A DNA stretch of 64,000 nt from Fusobacterium mortiferum ATCC 9817 (GCF_000158195.2 NZ_GL987987.1:1-64000), one strand, 5' to 3'; counted from the first letter of the stretch, positions 21,901 through 30,599 are shown. The notes: a model not told the origin generated them from the sequence alone. Numbers and translations: made by a program.

Positions 21901-22395
21901 ATTTTAAAAACTTGTGGAATACTAAGAGATGTAAAAAAAATAGTAACTAAAAACTCTGGACAGATAATGGGAGTTTTTGAATTAGAAGATTATTATGATA
22001 AGATTTCTTGTGTTCTTTTTCCAAAAGATTATGAGAGATATACTCATATACTTTTAGAAGGAAAACCTGTATATATTGAAGGAAGCATACAGATAGACTA
22101 TTTTAAAGGAACTGAGAATAAGAAACTTATAGTTAGAAAATTAAAGTTTTTAGATGATATAGTTAGAGAGAAAAATTTAAAATTGTATATTTTAATGGTA
22201 GAAGAGGATAGAGAAAAATTTAGTAGACTCAAGGAGATTTTAAATAAATCGGTAGGAGAAACACCTGTTTTCTTTGCTATTAAAGATAAAAATCATAAAG
22301 AGATAAAGAAAAGTAAATATAATATAACTCCAGATAAGATTTTTCTTGATGAAATAGTAGAATTGATGGGAGAAGAGAGGGTAACTATAAAATAA
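18979..22395 (+). CDS. dnaE: DNA polymerase III subunit alpha
   Basis: An 1138-aa replicative polymerase of the DnaE1 type. The N-terminal PHP domain begins FVHLHLHTEYSLLDG. The palm has the catalytic aspartates in PDIDID (residues 397-402, Asp398 and Asp400). GPGRGSAAGSL and the GYGFNKSHSAAYA block are also diagnostic. A C-terminal OB-fold region (about residues 970-1060) follows the helix-hairpin-helix part (NRRQKFESVD). Length is typical. It has its own extended -10 promoter and ends before a new promoter for the acc cluster. Confidence 0.96.
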   Translation: MIKNFVHLHLHTEYSLLDGVGKIDDYLGRAKELGMQAIAITDHGNLFGALEFYKKARKKGIKPIIGMEAYVCERGMEDKEGRNFHLILLARDNEGYRNLLKISSESFIRGFYYKPRVDKNFLKEHSEGLIALSACMQGEISRRILDMESEDKISSAIDEYVDIFGKENFFIEVQANGIKEQFELNEKLYEIAKQNNLKLVATNDTHYVNEGEHTLQDILICVQTGAKLSDEKRMRIETEELFLKSREQVLGQLGEKYLEAVDNTIIIAERCNVDIEFGHFKFPDYKIPTCVKTIEAFLRKLVYLGLSKRYPHGLTKSIVERVEYELGIIEKMGYAGYFVVVWDFIDFARRKNIPIGPGRGSAAGSLIAYALGITQLDPLKYNLIFERFLNPERISMPDIDIDICQERRQEVIDYVIEKYGADKVAQIITFGTMKARAAIRDVGRVLNTPLSKIDAVAKLVPFNATIKQTLEGVEEFRKQYLEDREIQKVIDISAKIENKVRHASVHAAGIVITKDPLTDTVPLYCDTKNKVVSTQYQMKELEDLGLLKMDFLGLRNLTNLQRTIDYIKEDLGEEIRLEDIPLNSKKVYELLSRGDTSGVFQMESVGIRKILVKLKPDKFEDIIALLALYRPGPLGSGMVDDFINGKNGITEIKYPHPSLEQTLKETYGVILYQEQVMKIANIMAGYSLGEADLLRRAMGKKNVQIMEENREKFITRSIENGYSEEKALEMFELIDKFAGYGFNKSHSAAYALIAYWTAYFKAHYMKHYYAALMTSEMAHIEDIAYYVDDAKVHNLKLHLPDVNRATSKFIVDKDGIVFSLAAIKNVGEGVSEKILEEYNENGEYKNLEDFVVRTKKYGLNKKALESLILAGALDGLPGNRRQKFESVDKIIDYANRKLKEDDIQQMNLFGEAKSSLGVFTLPQVTEYSLDELLSKEKEYLGFYFSAHPLDSYRRLIKVFRLSPINEIKEEKTTQILKTCGILRDVKKIVTKNSGQIMGVFELEDYYDKISCVLFPKDYERYTHILLEGKPVYIEGSIQIDYFKGTENKKLIVRKLKFLDDIVREKNLKLYILMVEEDREKFSRLKEILNKSVGETPVFFAIKDKNHKEIKKSKYNITPDKIFLDEIVELMGEERVTIK

Positions 22396-22410
22396 CGGTA
22401 GTAATTTTTA

Positions 22411-22439
22411 TTGAAATATAGGCAAGTTAGTGGTAAAAT
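22411..22439 (+). promoter_or_regulatory. Promoter of the accB-accC cluster
   Basis: TTGAAA (22411-22416), 17-bp spacer, TAAAAT (22434-22439) with extended TG at 22431-22432; 27 bp upstream of the AccB-like start. Confidence 0.65.
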
Positions 22440-22466
22440 ATATTGATATTATATAAGGAGGATTTT

Positions 22467-22892
22467 ATGAAAGGTGATGTAAATACTATTGAAGAGTTAA
22501 TGAAAATACTTCAAGAGAAAAAATTGACTGAGATATCATATGAAACATCTGAAATAAAAATAAATATAAAAGGTTCTCTTATACCAGAGAGTAAACCAGT
22601 AGCTTCTAAAAAAGTTGAAGCAAAAAAAGAGGAAACTAAGAAAAAAGTAGTAAATTGTAGAGATATAGTATCTGAACATATAGGAAGATATAACTATCTA
22701 AAAAAAGATGGGACACCTATAATTGAAGTAGGGCAAGAGATAAAAGAGGGACAGGAATTAGGAAATGTAGTTGCTGTTGGAGTAGCTTTACCAGTAATAG
22801 CTAAATTTTCAGGGAAAATAGAAGAAATATATATTGAAAACGGTAAGCCAGTAGATTATGGAAGACCATTAATAAAAGTTAAGATTTCATAA
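22467..22892 (+). CDS. AccB-like biotin carboxyl carrier protein lacking the biotinyl lysine
   Basis: A 141-aa protein with BCCP architecture: N-terminal helical segment (residues 1-30, [16 protein letters not shown]), a charged Lys/Glu/Ala linker (about 44-66), then a biotinyl/lipoyl-like beta-barrel ending [15 protein letters not shown]. In true BCCPs the barrel's hairpin tip is (E)AMKM and the lysine carries biotin. Here the same position reads [12 protein letters not shown], with no MKM. The downstream [13 protein letters not shown] aligns well, so this is not a frameshift. The start at 22467 follows AAGGAGG; an upstream TTG is not used. It lies directly before accC. It may be a non-biotinylated structural or regulatory paralogue. 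Confidence 0.75.
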   Translation: MKGDVNTIEELMKILQEKKLTEISYETSEIKINIKGSLIPESKPVASKKVEAKKEETKKKVVNCRDIVSEHIGRYNYLKKDGTPIIEVGQEIKEGQELGNVVAVGVALPVIAKFSGKIEEIYIENGKPVDYGRPLIKVKIS

Positions 22893-22924
22893 TCAAAATT
22901 CTTGGATTATCAGGAGGAAAAATA

Positions 22925-24271
22925 ATGTTTAAAAAAATACTTATTGCCAATAGAGGAGAAATTGCTGTAAGAGTAATAAGAGCAGCTAAAGAATTAGGAA
23001 TAAAAACTGTTGCTGTATATTCAGAAGCTGATAAGGAAAGTTTACATGTAAGACTTGCAGATGAGGCTGTATGTATAGGAGGAGTATCTAGTACAGAGTC
23101 TTACTTAAAAGTTCCTAATATAATAGCAGCAGCTGAGATAACAGGAGCAGATGCTATACACCCAGGATATGGATTTTTATCAGAAAATGCTAAATTTGCT
23201 TCAATATGTGAAGAGCACAATATAACATTTATAGGACCAAGACCAGAGTGTATCACAAAGATGGGAGATAAGGCAACAGCTAGAGCAACAGCCATAGCTA
23301 ATAATGTACCACTTACTAATGGAACAGGAATAGTAAGAAGTATATCAGAAGCTAAAAAAGAGGTAAATGAGAGAATAACATATCCAGTAATGATTAAAGC
23401 CACAGCTGGTGGTGGAGGAAAGGGTATGAGAATTGCTAGAAATGATGAAGAGTTAGAAATGAACATAGTAGCAGCTCAAACAGAGGCTGGAGCAGCTTTT
23501 GGAAACCCTGATGTATATATAGAAAAATTTGTAGAGAATCCTAGACATATAGAGATACAAATTTTAGGAGATAAATATGGAAATGTTATATATTTAGGAG
23601 AAAGAGATTGTTCTATTCAAAGAAGACATCAAAAACTTATTGAGGAAGCTCCATCATTTTCATTACCATATGAAGTAAGAAAAGCTATGGGAGAGGCAGC
23701 TGTTACATTAGCTAAAGCTATAAACTATGATTCGGCTGGAACATTAGAATTTTTAGTAGATAAGGATAATAAATTCTATTTTATGGAAATGAATACAAGA
23801 GTTCAAGTTGAGCATACTGTAACTGAAATGGTAACAGGATTAGATATTATAAAACTTCAAATTCAAATAGCTTCAGGAGCTAAATTAAATATTTCACAAG
23901 ATGATATTCAGCTATTTGGACATGCAATAGAGTGTAGAATAAATGCTGAAGATCCAGAAAATAATTTCTTACCATCACCAGGAGTACTTACAAAATATAT
24001 AGTTCCTGGAGGAAATGGAGTAAGAGTTGATTCTCATTCATACCAAGGATATGAGATAAGCCCATATTATGATTCGATGATAGGAAAACTTATAACTTTT
24101 GGAATAAATAGAGAGGAAGCTATTGCTAAGATGAAGAGAGCTCTTAATGAGTATATAATTGAGGGAATAGATACTACTATACCATTCCATTTAGAAGTAT
24201 TAAATAATGAACTTTATTTAGCTGGAAAAACTTCAACAAACTTTATAGAAGAAAATTTTTCAAAAAAATAA
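22925..24271 (+). CDS. accC: Acetyl-CoA carboxylase, biotin carboxylase subunit
   Basis: A 448-aa ATP-grasp enzyme that carboxylates biotin on a carrier protein using bicarbonate and ATP. It has the N-terminal [20 protein letters not shown], the glycine-rich ATP loop [12 protein letters not shown], the CSIQRRHQK element and the catalytic [10 protein letters not shown] (Arg). All key residues are intact, so it should be active, yet the adjacent AccB-like protein has no lysine to carry biotin. Its real carrier may be encoded elsewhere. RBS AGGAGG is 8 nt upstream. Confidence 0.94.
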   Translation: MFKKILIANRGEIAVRVIRAAKELGIKTVAVYSEADKESLHVRLADEAVCIGGVSSTESYLKVPNIIAAAEITGADAIHPGYGFLSENAKFASICEEHNITFIGPRPECITKMGDKATARATAIANNVPLTNGTGIVRSISEAKKEVNERITYPVMIKATAGGGGKGMRIARNDEELEMNIVAAQTEAGAAFGNPDVYIEKFVENPRHIEIQILGDKYGNVIYLGERDCSIQRRHQKLIEEAPSFSLPYEVRKAMGEAAVTLAKAINYDSAGTLEFLVDKDNKFYFMEMNTRVQVEHTVTEMVTGLDIIKLQIQIASGAKLNISQDDIQLFGHAIECRINAEDPENNFLPSPGVLTKYIVPGGNGVRVDSHSYQGYEISPYYDSMIGKLITFGINREEAIAKMKRALNEYIIEGIDTTIPFHLEVLNNELYLAGKTSTNFIEENFSKK

Positions 24272-24306
24272 TTTTATAAGTAGTAGTTTTTTTTGAAAAA
24301 ATTAGG

Positions 24307-24312
24307 TATAAT
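24307..24312 (+). promoter_or_regulatory. Probable -10 element before the asp23-like gene
   Basis: Perfect TATAAT 33 bp upstream of the start codon, but no convincing -35 at the right distance (TAGTTT at 24284-24289). It may allow asp23-amaP-nusB transcription independent of accBC. Confidence 0.4.
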
Positions 24313-24344
24313 ATATAGTAGAAGATTACACGGAGGTGTTACAG

Positions 24345-24722
24345 ATGAGCGAATTAGGAAATATTAGAATATCTGATGATGTGGTGAAAACAATAGCAGC
24401 TAAGGCAGCTTCTGATGTAGAAGGAGTATATAAATTAGCTGGAGGAGTAGCTGACGAAGTTAGTAAAATCTTAGGAAAGAAAAGACCTACAAATGGTGTA
24501 AAAGTAGAGGTAGGAGAAAAAGAGTGCAGCATCGAAATATTTATCGTTGTTGAGTATGGATATCTTATCTCAGAAGTTGCTCATGATGTACAAAAAGCAG
24601 TTTTACAAGCTGTATCAGAACTTAGTGGGCTAAAAGTAGTGGAAGTAAATGTTTATGTTCAAGATGTAAAAATTAGAACTGAAGAAGTTTCTGAAGAGGA
24701 AGAAGAAGATTTAGAAGCGTAA
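24345..24722 (+). CDS. Asp23/Gls24 family envelope stress protein (YqhY-like)
   Basis: A 125-aa protein: GNIRISDDVVKTIAAKAASD at the start, VKVEVGEKECSIEIFIVVEYG in the middle and LKVVEVNVYVQDVKI near the end, all typical of Asp23/YloU/YqhY proteins, plus a very acidic tail. The ATG at 24345 is spaced correctly from GGAGGTG (24332-24338); a GTG inside that RBS is rejected. In many Firmicutes yqhY lies in accB-accC-yqhY-nusB, the same order as here. There it is linked to control of acetyl-CoA carboxylase, so a similar role is plausible. Confidence 0.9.
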   Translation: MSELGNIRISDDVVKTIAAKAASDVEGVYKLAGGVADEVSKILGKKRPTNGVKVEVGEKECSIEIFIVVEYGYLISEVAHDVQKAVLQAVSELSGLKVVEVNVYVQDVKIRTEEVSEEEEEDLEA

Positions 24723-24728
24723 CTCCAT

Positions 24729-24757
24729 AGAGGTGTTTAAAAAGCACCTCTAATCTT
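24729..24757 (+). terminator. Weak hairpin/attenuator after the asp23-like gene
   Basis: AGAGGTG / CACCTCT stem (24729-24735 / 24745-24751) followed by AATCTTTT. The tail is poor, so it may only reduce read-through into amaP. Confidence 0.55.
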
Positions 24758-24775
24758 TTATTATAGGTGGTATTT

Positions 24776-25300
24776 ATGATTAAAAAAATTATATTCTTTT
24801 TTGCATGGTTAGGAATATTTTTGCTTTCAATAACAGGAATAGTATATGTGGCGGTACCAAAATATTTAGTACAATTTAACACTTATATTGGAACTTTAAG
24901 TTATGATATAGTTGTTCTTGCAATATCAATTATTTATTTCATAATATCAATATTAAAATTTTTATCTCTATTTGAAAGAACAAAAGATTATGAGATAAAA
25001 ACAGAAGATGGAGTTGTATATATATCTTCAGCTTCTGTAACAAGTTTTATAAGAGAACTTTTATCTAAAGATAAAGAGATTTCTAATATAAGGGTAGAAA
25101 CTTCTAAAAAAGGAAGAAAATTCAATATAAGAGTAAGATTAGATATGCTTTCAAATGGAAATATATCTGGTAAGTCATCTTCAATACAAAATGAAATAAA
25201 AAGTAAATTAGCTGATAAGATGGGACTAGAAGTAGGAGCTATAGAAGTAAAAATATCTAAATTAGCTGTTAAAGATACTGATAGTCAAGCAGAAGAATAG
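24776..25300 (+). CDS. amaP: AmaP-like alkaline shock response membrane anchor protein
   Basis: A 174-aa protein with two N-terminal TM helices (about residues 4-26 and 44-64) and a cytosolic domain with EDGVVYISSASVTSFIREL and a repeat of Asp23-like strands, as in AmaP, which anchors Asp23 at the membrane in staphylococci. It follows the asp23-like gene and precedes a DUF2273 membrane gene, the standard partners. The ATG at 24776 is preceded by AGGTGG. Confidence 0.82.
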   Translation: MIKKIIFFFAWLGIFLLSITGIVYVAVPKYLVQFNTYIGTLSYDIVVLAISIIYFIISILKFLSLFERTKDYEIKTEDGVVYISSASVTSFIRELLSKDKEISNIRVETSKKGRKFNIRVRLDMLSNGNISGKSSSIQNEIKSKLADKMGLEVGAIEVKISKLAVKDTDSQAEE

Positions 25301-25311
25301 AGGTGGGATAC

Positions 25312-25533
25312 ATGTTGGATGAAATTATAATAAACCTTATTCAAAATAGAAAGAGATACCTCTATGCCTTTGTAGGATTTATAGTGTCACTTTTATTAGT
25401 AACAGTTGGAATATTTGAAACTATATTTATATTATTAGTTACATTTGTAGGATATTGCTTGGGAAGTCCTGTTTTTGTTAAAAAGGCAAAAAAAATTAAA
25501 AATATATTATCTGAAAAATTAAATGAAGAATAG
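25312..25533 (+). CDS. DUF2273 small membrane protein
   Basis: A 73-aa protein with a basic N-terminal segment (QNRKRYLY), two TM helices (about residues 17-33 and 36-53) and a basic tail. This is the DUF2273 pattern found with Asp23/AmaP. The ATG at 25312 was chosen over a GTG at 25303 that lies inside the AGGTGGG RBS. It presumably works at the membrane with AmaP and the Asp23-like protein. Confidence 0.78.
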   Translation: MLDEIIINLIQNRKRYLYAFVGFIVSLLLVTVGIFETIFILLVTFVGYCLGSPVFVKKAKKIKNILSEKLNEE

Positions 25534-25545
25534 GAAAGGAAAATA

Positions 25546-25944
25546 ATGAGTAGAAGAGTAGCAAGAGAAGAACTATTTAAATTAGTTTTTGAAAGTGAAT
25601 TAAAAGAGGAGAGTACAAAAGAGGTACTAGATAACTATTTAAAAAGAGATGAAGTTTTAACTAATGAAAATGAGCTAGCATTTATAAAAAAATATATGAA
25701 TGGAATAGCTGAAAATAATGATAGAATATTAGAAACTATCAATAATAATATCACTGGTTGGAGCTTTGAAAGAATAGGAAACGTGGAAAAAGCTTTATTA
25801 AGATGCTCTGTATATGAACTTTTATGTGAAACTACTCCACATGAGATAGTTGTAAATGAAGTTGTAGAGCTTGCAAAACTTTATGGTGATGAAAAAACTT
25901 CTGAATTTGTAAATGGAGTATTAGCTAAGATAATAAATAAATAA
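25546..25944 (+). CDS. nusB: Transcription antitermination factor NusB
   Basis: A 132-aa all-helical RNA-binding protein. It starts SRRVAREELFKLVFESE and has the C-terminal IVVNEVVELAKLYGDEKTSEFVNGVLAKI that forms the NusE-binding face. It acts in rRNA antitermination. It lies 12 nt after the DUF2273 gene and before a strong terminator, so it closes the accB-to-nusB cluster. Confidence 0.93.
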   Translation: MSRRVAREELFKLVFESELKEESTKEVLDNYLKRDEVLTNENELAFIKKYMNGIAENNDRILETINNNITGWSFERIGNVEKALLRCSVYELLCETTPHEIVVNEVVELAKLYGDEKTSEFVNGVLAKIINK

Positions 25945-25982
25945 TTAGAAAAAATTTTTATAAAATATTAAATAAATATTTA

Positions 25983-26026
25983 AAAACTCAAGAATGATAA
26001 AGATTAAAGTATTCTTGAGTTTTTTA
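25983..26026 (+). terminator. Intrinsic terminator after nusB
   Basis: AAAACTCAAGAAT / ATTCTTGAGTTTT hairpin (25983-25995 / 26011-26023) with a T tail. Confidence 0.9.
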
Positions 26027-26130
26027 TTTTTGGTGATAATTATTTATTAGGAGAAAAAAAGATTATAACTAGAGTTAGTTATTTGAAAGTGATATAATAT
26101 AAAAAACTATGTTAAATTGGAGGTAAAGAG

Positions 26131-27162
26131 ATGGTAAGTTTTAAAAATGATTATAGTGAGGGAGTATTACCAGTTATAATGGAGGCTCTTTTAAAAACTA
26201 ACTTAGAACAAACAGTGGGATATGGAGAGGATGAATACACAGCTAAGGGTATAGAAGCTATAAAAAAAGCTATAAATTTTGAAGATTGCTATGTACGTCT
26301 TTTAGTAGGAGGAACACAGACAAATCTTCTTACAATTTCTCATATTTTACGTCCATATGAAGCAGTAATAGCAGCAGATACAGGGCATATCAGTGTACAT
26401 GAAGCTGGTGCAATAGAAGCTACTGGGCATAAAGTAATAGAGTTAGCAACTAATGGTGATGGGAAAATAAGTTTAGATATGATAAAAAAGGTTTATGATG
26501 TTCATAAAAATGATTTTCATATGGTAAAGCCTAAAATGGTATATATATCTAACCCAACAGAATTAGGAACTCTTTATACAAAAGAGGAGTTAATAAATAT
26601 TTCTAACTATTGTAAAGAGGTAGGTATGTATCTATATATTGATGGAGCAAGAATGGCATCAGCACTAGCTTCTGAAAAAAATGATATAGAGCTTACTGAC
26701 TATCCTAAATATTGTGATGTTTTCTATATAGGAGGAACTAAGTGTGGACTTTTATTTGGAGAGGCATTAGTAATTACAAATAAAGAGCTAGCTGAAGGAT
26801 TTTTCTGTAGTACAAAACAAAAGGGAGCTACTTTAGCAAAAGGAAGATTATTAGGAATACAATTTACAGAGTTATTTCAAGGTGATAGATACTATCAAGT
26901 AGGAAAACACTCAAATGAGATGGCAGCTATGTTAAAAAAAGGAGTATTAGAGGCTGGATATAAATTGAAGGCAGATTCATATACTAACCAACAATTCTTT
27001 ATACTTCCTAATAAGGTGATAGATGAGATTGGAAAAAAATATAGATATGAGTTTTGGGAAAAAATAGATGAAGAAACTTCAGCAATTAGATTAGTAACTT
27101 CTTGGGCTACAAAAGAGGAAGATGTAAAAGATTTTATAGAAGACTTAAAAAATATAAAATAA
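26131..27162 (+). CDS. Threonine aldolase family PLP enzyme
   Basis: A 343-aa fold-type I PLP protein of the low-specificity L-threonine aldolase / beta-eliminating lyase family (threonine to glycine plus acetaldehyde). The PLP lysine is Lys204 in IGGTKCG. YIDGARMASAL carries the Asp and Arg that contact the cofactor, and GGTQTNLLTISHILRP is the N-terminal phosphate-binding part. RBS GAGGTAAAGAG precedes the ATG. A TATAAT (26093-26098) is a likely -10. The gene stands alone between terminators. Confidence 0.88.
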   Translation: MVSFKNDYSEGVLPVIMEALLKTNLEQTVGYGEDEYTAKGIEAIKKAINFEDCYVRLLVGGTQTNLLTISHILRPYEAVIAADTGHISVHEAGAIEATGHKVIELATNGDGKISLDMIKKVYDVHKNDFHMVKPKMVYISNPTELGTLYTKEELINISNYCKEVGMYLYIDGARMASALASEKNDIELTDYPKYCDVFYIGGTKCGLLFGEALVITNKELAEGFFCSTKQKGATLAKGRLLGIQFTELFQGDRYYQVGKHSNEMAAMLKKGVLEAGYKLKADSYTNQQFFILPNKVIDEIGKKYRYEFWEKIDEETSAIRLVTSWATKEEDVKDFIEDLKNIK

Positions 27163-27166
27163 AATA

Positions 27167-27195
27167 TTGACAAAAAAAGTAAAAAATAGTATTAT
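27167..27195 (+). promoter_or_regulatory. Promoter of copZ-copA
   Basis: TTGACA (27167-27172), 17-bp spacer, TATTAT (27190-27195), directly followed by a G/C-rich palindrome (27199-27218) that looks like a CsoR site covering the start of transcription. Confidence 0.8.
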
Positions 27196-27198
27196 AGG

Positions 27199-27218
27199 TA
27201 TAGGGGGGTACCCCTATA
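27199..27218 (+). promoter_or_regulatory. CsoR-like copper operator
   Basis: Perfect 8-bp inverted repeat TATAGGGG - GGTA - CCCCTATA. It stands out as G/C-rich in an AT-rich genome and resembles the TACCC/GGGTA operators of CsoR repressors. It sits between the -10 and the copZ RBS. A CsoR-family gene lies just downstream of copA. Confidence 0.75.
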
Positions 27219-27243
27219 TTTAATTTAAGCGGAGGTTAGAAGC

Positions 27244-27438
27244 ATGAAAAAAGTAATAAAAATAGATGGGATGGGTTGTCAACACTGTGTAAAAAGTGTA
27301 ACTAATGCTTTAGAGAATGTATCTGGAGTGAAGATATTAGAGGTAAAAATTGGAGAAGCTACTGTGGAAATAGCTGAAGATTTTGATATGAGTATAATAG
27401 TTGATGCTCTAGATGATGTAGGATATGAGGTAGTCTAA
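27244..27438 (+). CDS. copZ: Copper chaperone CopZ-like
   Basis: A 64-aa ferredoxin-like heavy-metal-associated domain with the Cu(I) site GMGCQHC (residues 10-16). It delivers Cu(I) to the ATPase encoded next. The stop codon overlaps the copA start (TAATG), so translation is coupled. The RBS is GGAGG. Confidence 0.93.
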   Translation: MKKVIKIDGMGCQHCVKSVTNALENVSGVKILEVKIGEATVEIAEDFDMSIIVDALDDVGYEVV

Positions 27439-29909
27439 TGACTAGAAAAAATTATCAACTTGGTGGAGTAACATGCCAAGTATGTGTAAATAAGATAGAG
27501 AAGAAACTCTCTAAATTAGAAGGTGTAAATGAAGCTGTTGTAAATTTCTCAAATGAGAAACTTATTGTAGAATATGATGAAAAGATATTAGAAAACGAAA
27601 AGATAAAAGAAGTTGTAAAGAAACTTGGATATGAGATAGAAGAGATAAATGATTATAAAGAAGTAGAACTAGATATCTCTGGAATTACTTGTCAAGTATG
27701 TGTAAATAAGATAGAGAAAAAAGTAGGAAAGCTAGAAGGAGTAAGTGAAATTGTTGTTAATCTAGCTAATAGCAGAGGAAAAGTAATCTATGATTCTGAA
27801 AAAATAAAGCTTTCTGAAATATTAGAAGTTATAAAAAAACTTGGATATGATGGTAAGAAACATGAAGAGTTAGAAGAAGATAGCAGAGCTTTAGAAAATG
27901 AAAAGATTCTTAAAAGAGAGTTTTTAGAATTTAAGTTGGCAATATTTTTCTCAGCAATTGTTTTTTATATATCTATGGGAACAATGGTAGGGCTTCCTGT
28001 ACCTAATATAATCTCACCTGATAATAATCCTTTGAATTTTGCTTTGATTCAATTAGTATTAGCAATACCTGTAATTTACATAGGTAAAAGATTTTATAGA
28101 GTGGGAATAAAACAACTTATTATGAGAAGTCCTAGTATGGATTCATTGATAGCTACTGGTACAGGATCAGCTATATTATATAGTCTGTATGCTACATATA
28201 AAATCTATCAAGGAGATATTCACTATGCCCATGCACTTTACTATGAGTCTGGAGTAGTAATATTAGCTCTCATCTTATTAGGAAAATATTTAGAAAATGT
28301 AAGTAAGGGAAAAACTTCTGAAGCTATTAAAAAGCTTATGAATTTAAAAAGTAAAAAAGCTACTCTTGTAAGAGATGGAAAATTTGTACAGGTAGATATA
28401 GAGGAAGTAGAATTAAATGAGATAGTTCTAGTAAAGCCTGGAGAGAGTATCCCTGTAGATGGAGTGGTTGTAGATGGACAAAGCAGTGTAGATGAGTCTA
28501 TGCTTACAGGAGAGAGTATTCCTGTAGAAAAAAATATCGGAGATAAAGTTTTTGGAGCAAGTATCAATAAAAATGGAACTTTACAAATAAAGGTTGAGGC
28601 TATAGGAAAAGATACAGTTATATCTAAGATAATTAAACTTGTAGAGAATGCTCAAGGAAGTAAAGCTCCAATCGCTAAGATAGCTGATAAGGTTTCAGGC
28701 TATTTTGTTCCAGTGGTTATGTTTATAGCAACACTAGCTGGTATAACTTGGTATTATTTAGGAAGTAAAGGAATAGTTGAAATACATGAAGCACCATCTA
28801 TCTTTGCTCTTACAATATTTGTAGCAGTTATGGTTATAGCTTGTCCATGCTCTTTAGGGCTTGCTACACCTACAGCTATAATGGTAGGAACTGGAAGAGG
28901 AGCAGAATTAGGAGTACTTATTAAATCTGGAGAAGCTCTTGAAAAAGCTCATAAAGTTGATACAATAGTTTTTGATAAAACTGGAACACTTACTGTTGGA
29001 AAGCCAAAGGTTACAGATATAATAGTTTTTAATGAAATGAGTGAAGATGAGATTTTAAAAATATCTGGAGCACTGGAGGAGTATTCAGAACATCCATTAG
29101 GAGAAGCTATTGTAGAAGCTGGGAAAGAAAGAAAATTAGTATTTCCAAAAGTTAAAGATTTTAAATCTATAACAGGAAAGGGAGTATCTGGTGTTATAGA
29201 TGAAAGAAAAATATATATAGGGAATATTAAACTTATGAAAGAGTTTGGTGTAGGATTAGGAGAGGAAAAAATCTTAGATGAATTGGCAACACAAGGAAAA
29301 ACACCAATGTATTTAGCTATAGGTAATAAACTTGCTGGAGTAATAGCAGTAGCTGATATTTTAAAAGATGAGGCTATTGAAACAATAAAAGAGTTACAAA
29401 AAAGAGGTTACTATATTGGAATGATAACTGGAGATAATAAACTTACAGCTCAAGCTATTGGAAAACAAGTGGGAATAGATATAATCTTTGCTGAAGTAAC
29501 TCCAGAAGAGAAGTATCTAAAGGTAAAAGAACTACAAGAGCAAGGAAAAAATGTAGCTATGGTAGGGGATGGAATAAATGATTCTCCAGCTCTAGTACAA
29601 GCTAATATAGGTATAGCTATAGGTGGAGGAACAGATATAGCTATGGAAAGTGCTGATATAGTTCTTATGAAGAGAAATTTAAAAGATGTATTAGTAGCTA
29701 TGGATTTAAGTCATGCAGTAATAAAAAATATAAAAGAAAATCTATTCTGGGCTTTTATTTATAATACAATAGGAATACCAGTGGCAGCTGGTATATTATA
29801 TCCTCTTACTGGGCATCTATTAAATCCTATGATAGCTGGAGCAGCTATGGCAATGAGTTCAGTTTCTGTTGTAACTAATGCACTTAGATTGAAGAAATTT
29901 AAAAAATAA
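27438..29909 (+). CDS. copA: Cu(I)-exporting P1B-type ATPase
   Basis: An 823-aa inner-membrane copper exporter. Two N-terminal HMA domains each carry TCQVC (residues about 11-15 and 84-88). The TM metal site is Cys469-Pro-Cys471; the phosphorylated Asp513 lies in DKTGTLT; the P1B-specific SEHPLGEA, the A-domain TGES and the hinge [10 protein letters not shown] are all present. It sits behind copZ and the CsoR-like operator and ends at a terminator. The sequence looks fully functional. Confidence 0.96.
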   Translation: MTRKNYQLGGVTCQVCVNKIEKKLSKLEGVNEAVVNFSNEKLIVEYDEKILENEKIKEVVKKLGYEIEEINDYKEVELDISGITCQVCVNKIEKKVGKLEGVSEIVVNLANSRGKVIYDSEKIKLSEILEVIKKLGYDGKKHEELEEDSRALENEKILKREFLEFKLAIFFSAIVFYISMGTMVGLPVPNIISPDNNPLNFALIQLVLAIPVIYIGKRFYRVGIKQLIMRSPSMDSLIATGTGSAILYSLYATYKIYQGDIHYAHALYYESGVVILALILLGKYLENVSKGKTSEAIKKLMNLKSKKATLVRDGKFVQVDIEEVELNEIVLVKPGESIPVDGVVVDGQSSVDESMLTGESIPVEKNIGDKVFGASINKNGTLQIKVEAIGKDTVISKIIKLVENAQGSKAPIAKIADKVSGYFVPVVMFIATLAGITWYYLGSKGIVEIHEAPSIFALTIFVAVMVIACPCSLGLATPTAIMVGTGRGAELGVLIKSGEALEKAHKVDTIVFDKTGTLTVGKPKVTDIIVFNEMSEDEILKISGALEEYSEHPLGEAIVEAGKERKLVFPKVKDFKSITGKGVSGVIDERKIYIGNIKLMKEFGVGLGEEKILDELATQGKTPMYLAIGNKLAGVIAVADILKDEAIETIKELQKRGYYIGMITGDNKLTAQAIGKQVGIDIIFAEVTPEEKYLKVKELQEQGKNVAMVGDGINDSPALVQANIGIAIGGGTDIAMESADIVLMKRNLKDVLVAMDLSHAVIKNIKENLFWAFIYNTIGIPVAAGILYPLTGHLLNPMIAGAAMAMSSVSVVTNALRLKKFKK

Positions 29910-29921
29910 TTTTAAAAAATT

Positions 29922-29972
29922 AAAGGTATTGAGCAAATTTTTTATTTTAAATTTGCAACAATACCTTTTTTT
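29922..29972 (+). terminator. Intrinsic terminator of copZ-copA
   Basis: Two-part stem: AAAGGTATTG pairs with CAATACCTTT, with inner GCAAATTT / AAATTTGC, then a T run (29964-29972). The -35 of the next promoter lies inside the 3' arm. Confidence 0.9.
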
Positions 29973-29982
29973 AATGTATAAT
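29953..29982 (+). promoter_or_regulatory. Promoter of the double CsoR gene
   Basis: TTGCAA (29953-29958), 18-bp spacer, TATAAT (29977-29982), 29 nt before the ATG at 30012. It overlaps the copA terminator. No copy of the G/C-rich palindrome is seen here. Confidence 0.55.
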
Positions 29983-30011
29983 ATATGTAGTATGTTGTAT
30001 AAGGTGATAAA

Positions 30012-30587
30012 ATGGAAAATAAAAATATAGAGGTACAAGGACACTGTCTATCCAATGAAAGTAGTTTTAGAAAAAATCTTATTTCAAGAATAAATAGAAT
30101 TGCTGGGCAATTAAGAGGAATAGAAAAAATGATATTAAATCATGTAAAGTGTGACGAAATATTAAATCAAGTTGCTTCAGTAAAATCTGCTCTTAATGGA
30201 ATAGCTAAAGTTGTATTAGAAGCGCATTTAAGAAGTTGTGTAGTAGAAGAGATAAAATCTGGCTTTGAAAAACAAGCAACTTCAGAATTAATAGAAACTT
30301 TGAGTAAATTGATGGATAAAAATGGAAATAAAACTCAAGAGAGTAATGATAATATAATAAGAAAAGTAGAAAAACAAATAGCAACAATAAAAGAATGTAT
30401 AGAAAAAGATGAGTGTTGTAGTAGTATCTTAAAAGAGATAGCACTTATAAAAAATGAACTAGATAGTATGTCTAAGGTAATATTAGAAGGACATATAAGA
30501 AATTGTTTAGTAAGAGATATAAAATTAGGTTTAGAGGAAAAAGTAGTAGATGATTTTTTATATACTATTAATAAGATGATAAAATAA
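30012..30587 (+). CDS. Tandem-fused CsoR-family copper-sensing repressor
   Basis: A 191-aa protein made of two CsoR (DUF156) domains; a normal CsoR is about 90 aa. Domain 1 (about residues 17-100) has LISRINRIAGQLRGIEKM and Cu(I) ligands Cys47, His72, Cys76. Domain 2 (about 114-190) has a shorter first helix and ligands Cys136, His161, Cys165. Both keep the C-H-C set. The two halves are linked by KNGNKTQESND. It follows copZ-copA, whose promoter has a CsoR-like palindrome, so it is the likely repressor. A response regulator gene follows 12 nt downstream. Domain 2 lacks the basic N-terminal helix residues, so it may not bind DNA as well. Confidence 0.85.
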   Translation: MENKNIEVQGHCLSNESSFRKNLISRINRIAGQLRGIEKMILNHVKCDEILNQVASVKSALNGIAKVVLEAHLRSCVVEEIKSGFEKQATSELIETLSKLMDKNGNKTQESNDNIIRKVEKQIATIKECIEKDECCSSILKEIALIKNELDSMSKVILEGHIRNCLVRDIKLGLEEKVVDDFLYTINKMIK

Positions 30588-30599
30588 TAGGAGGTAAAT

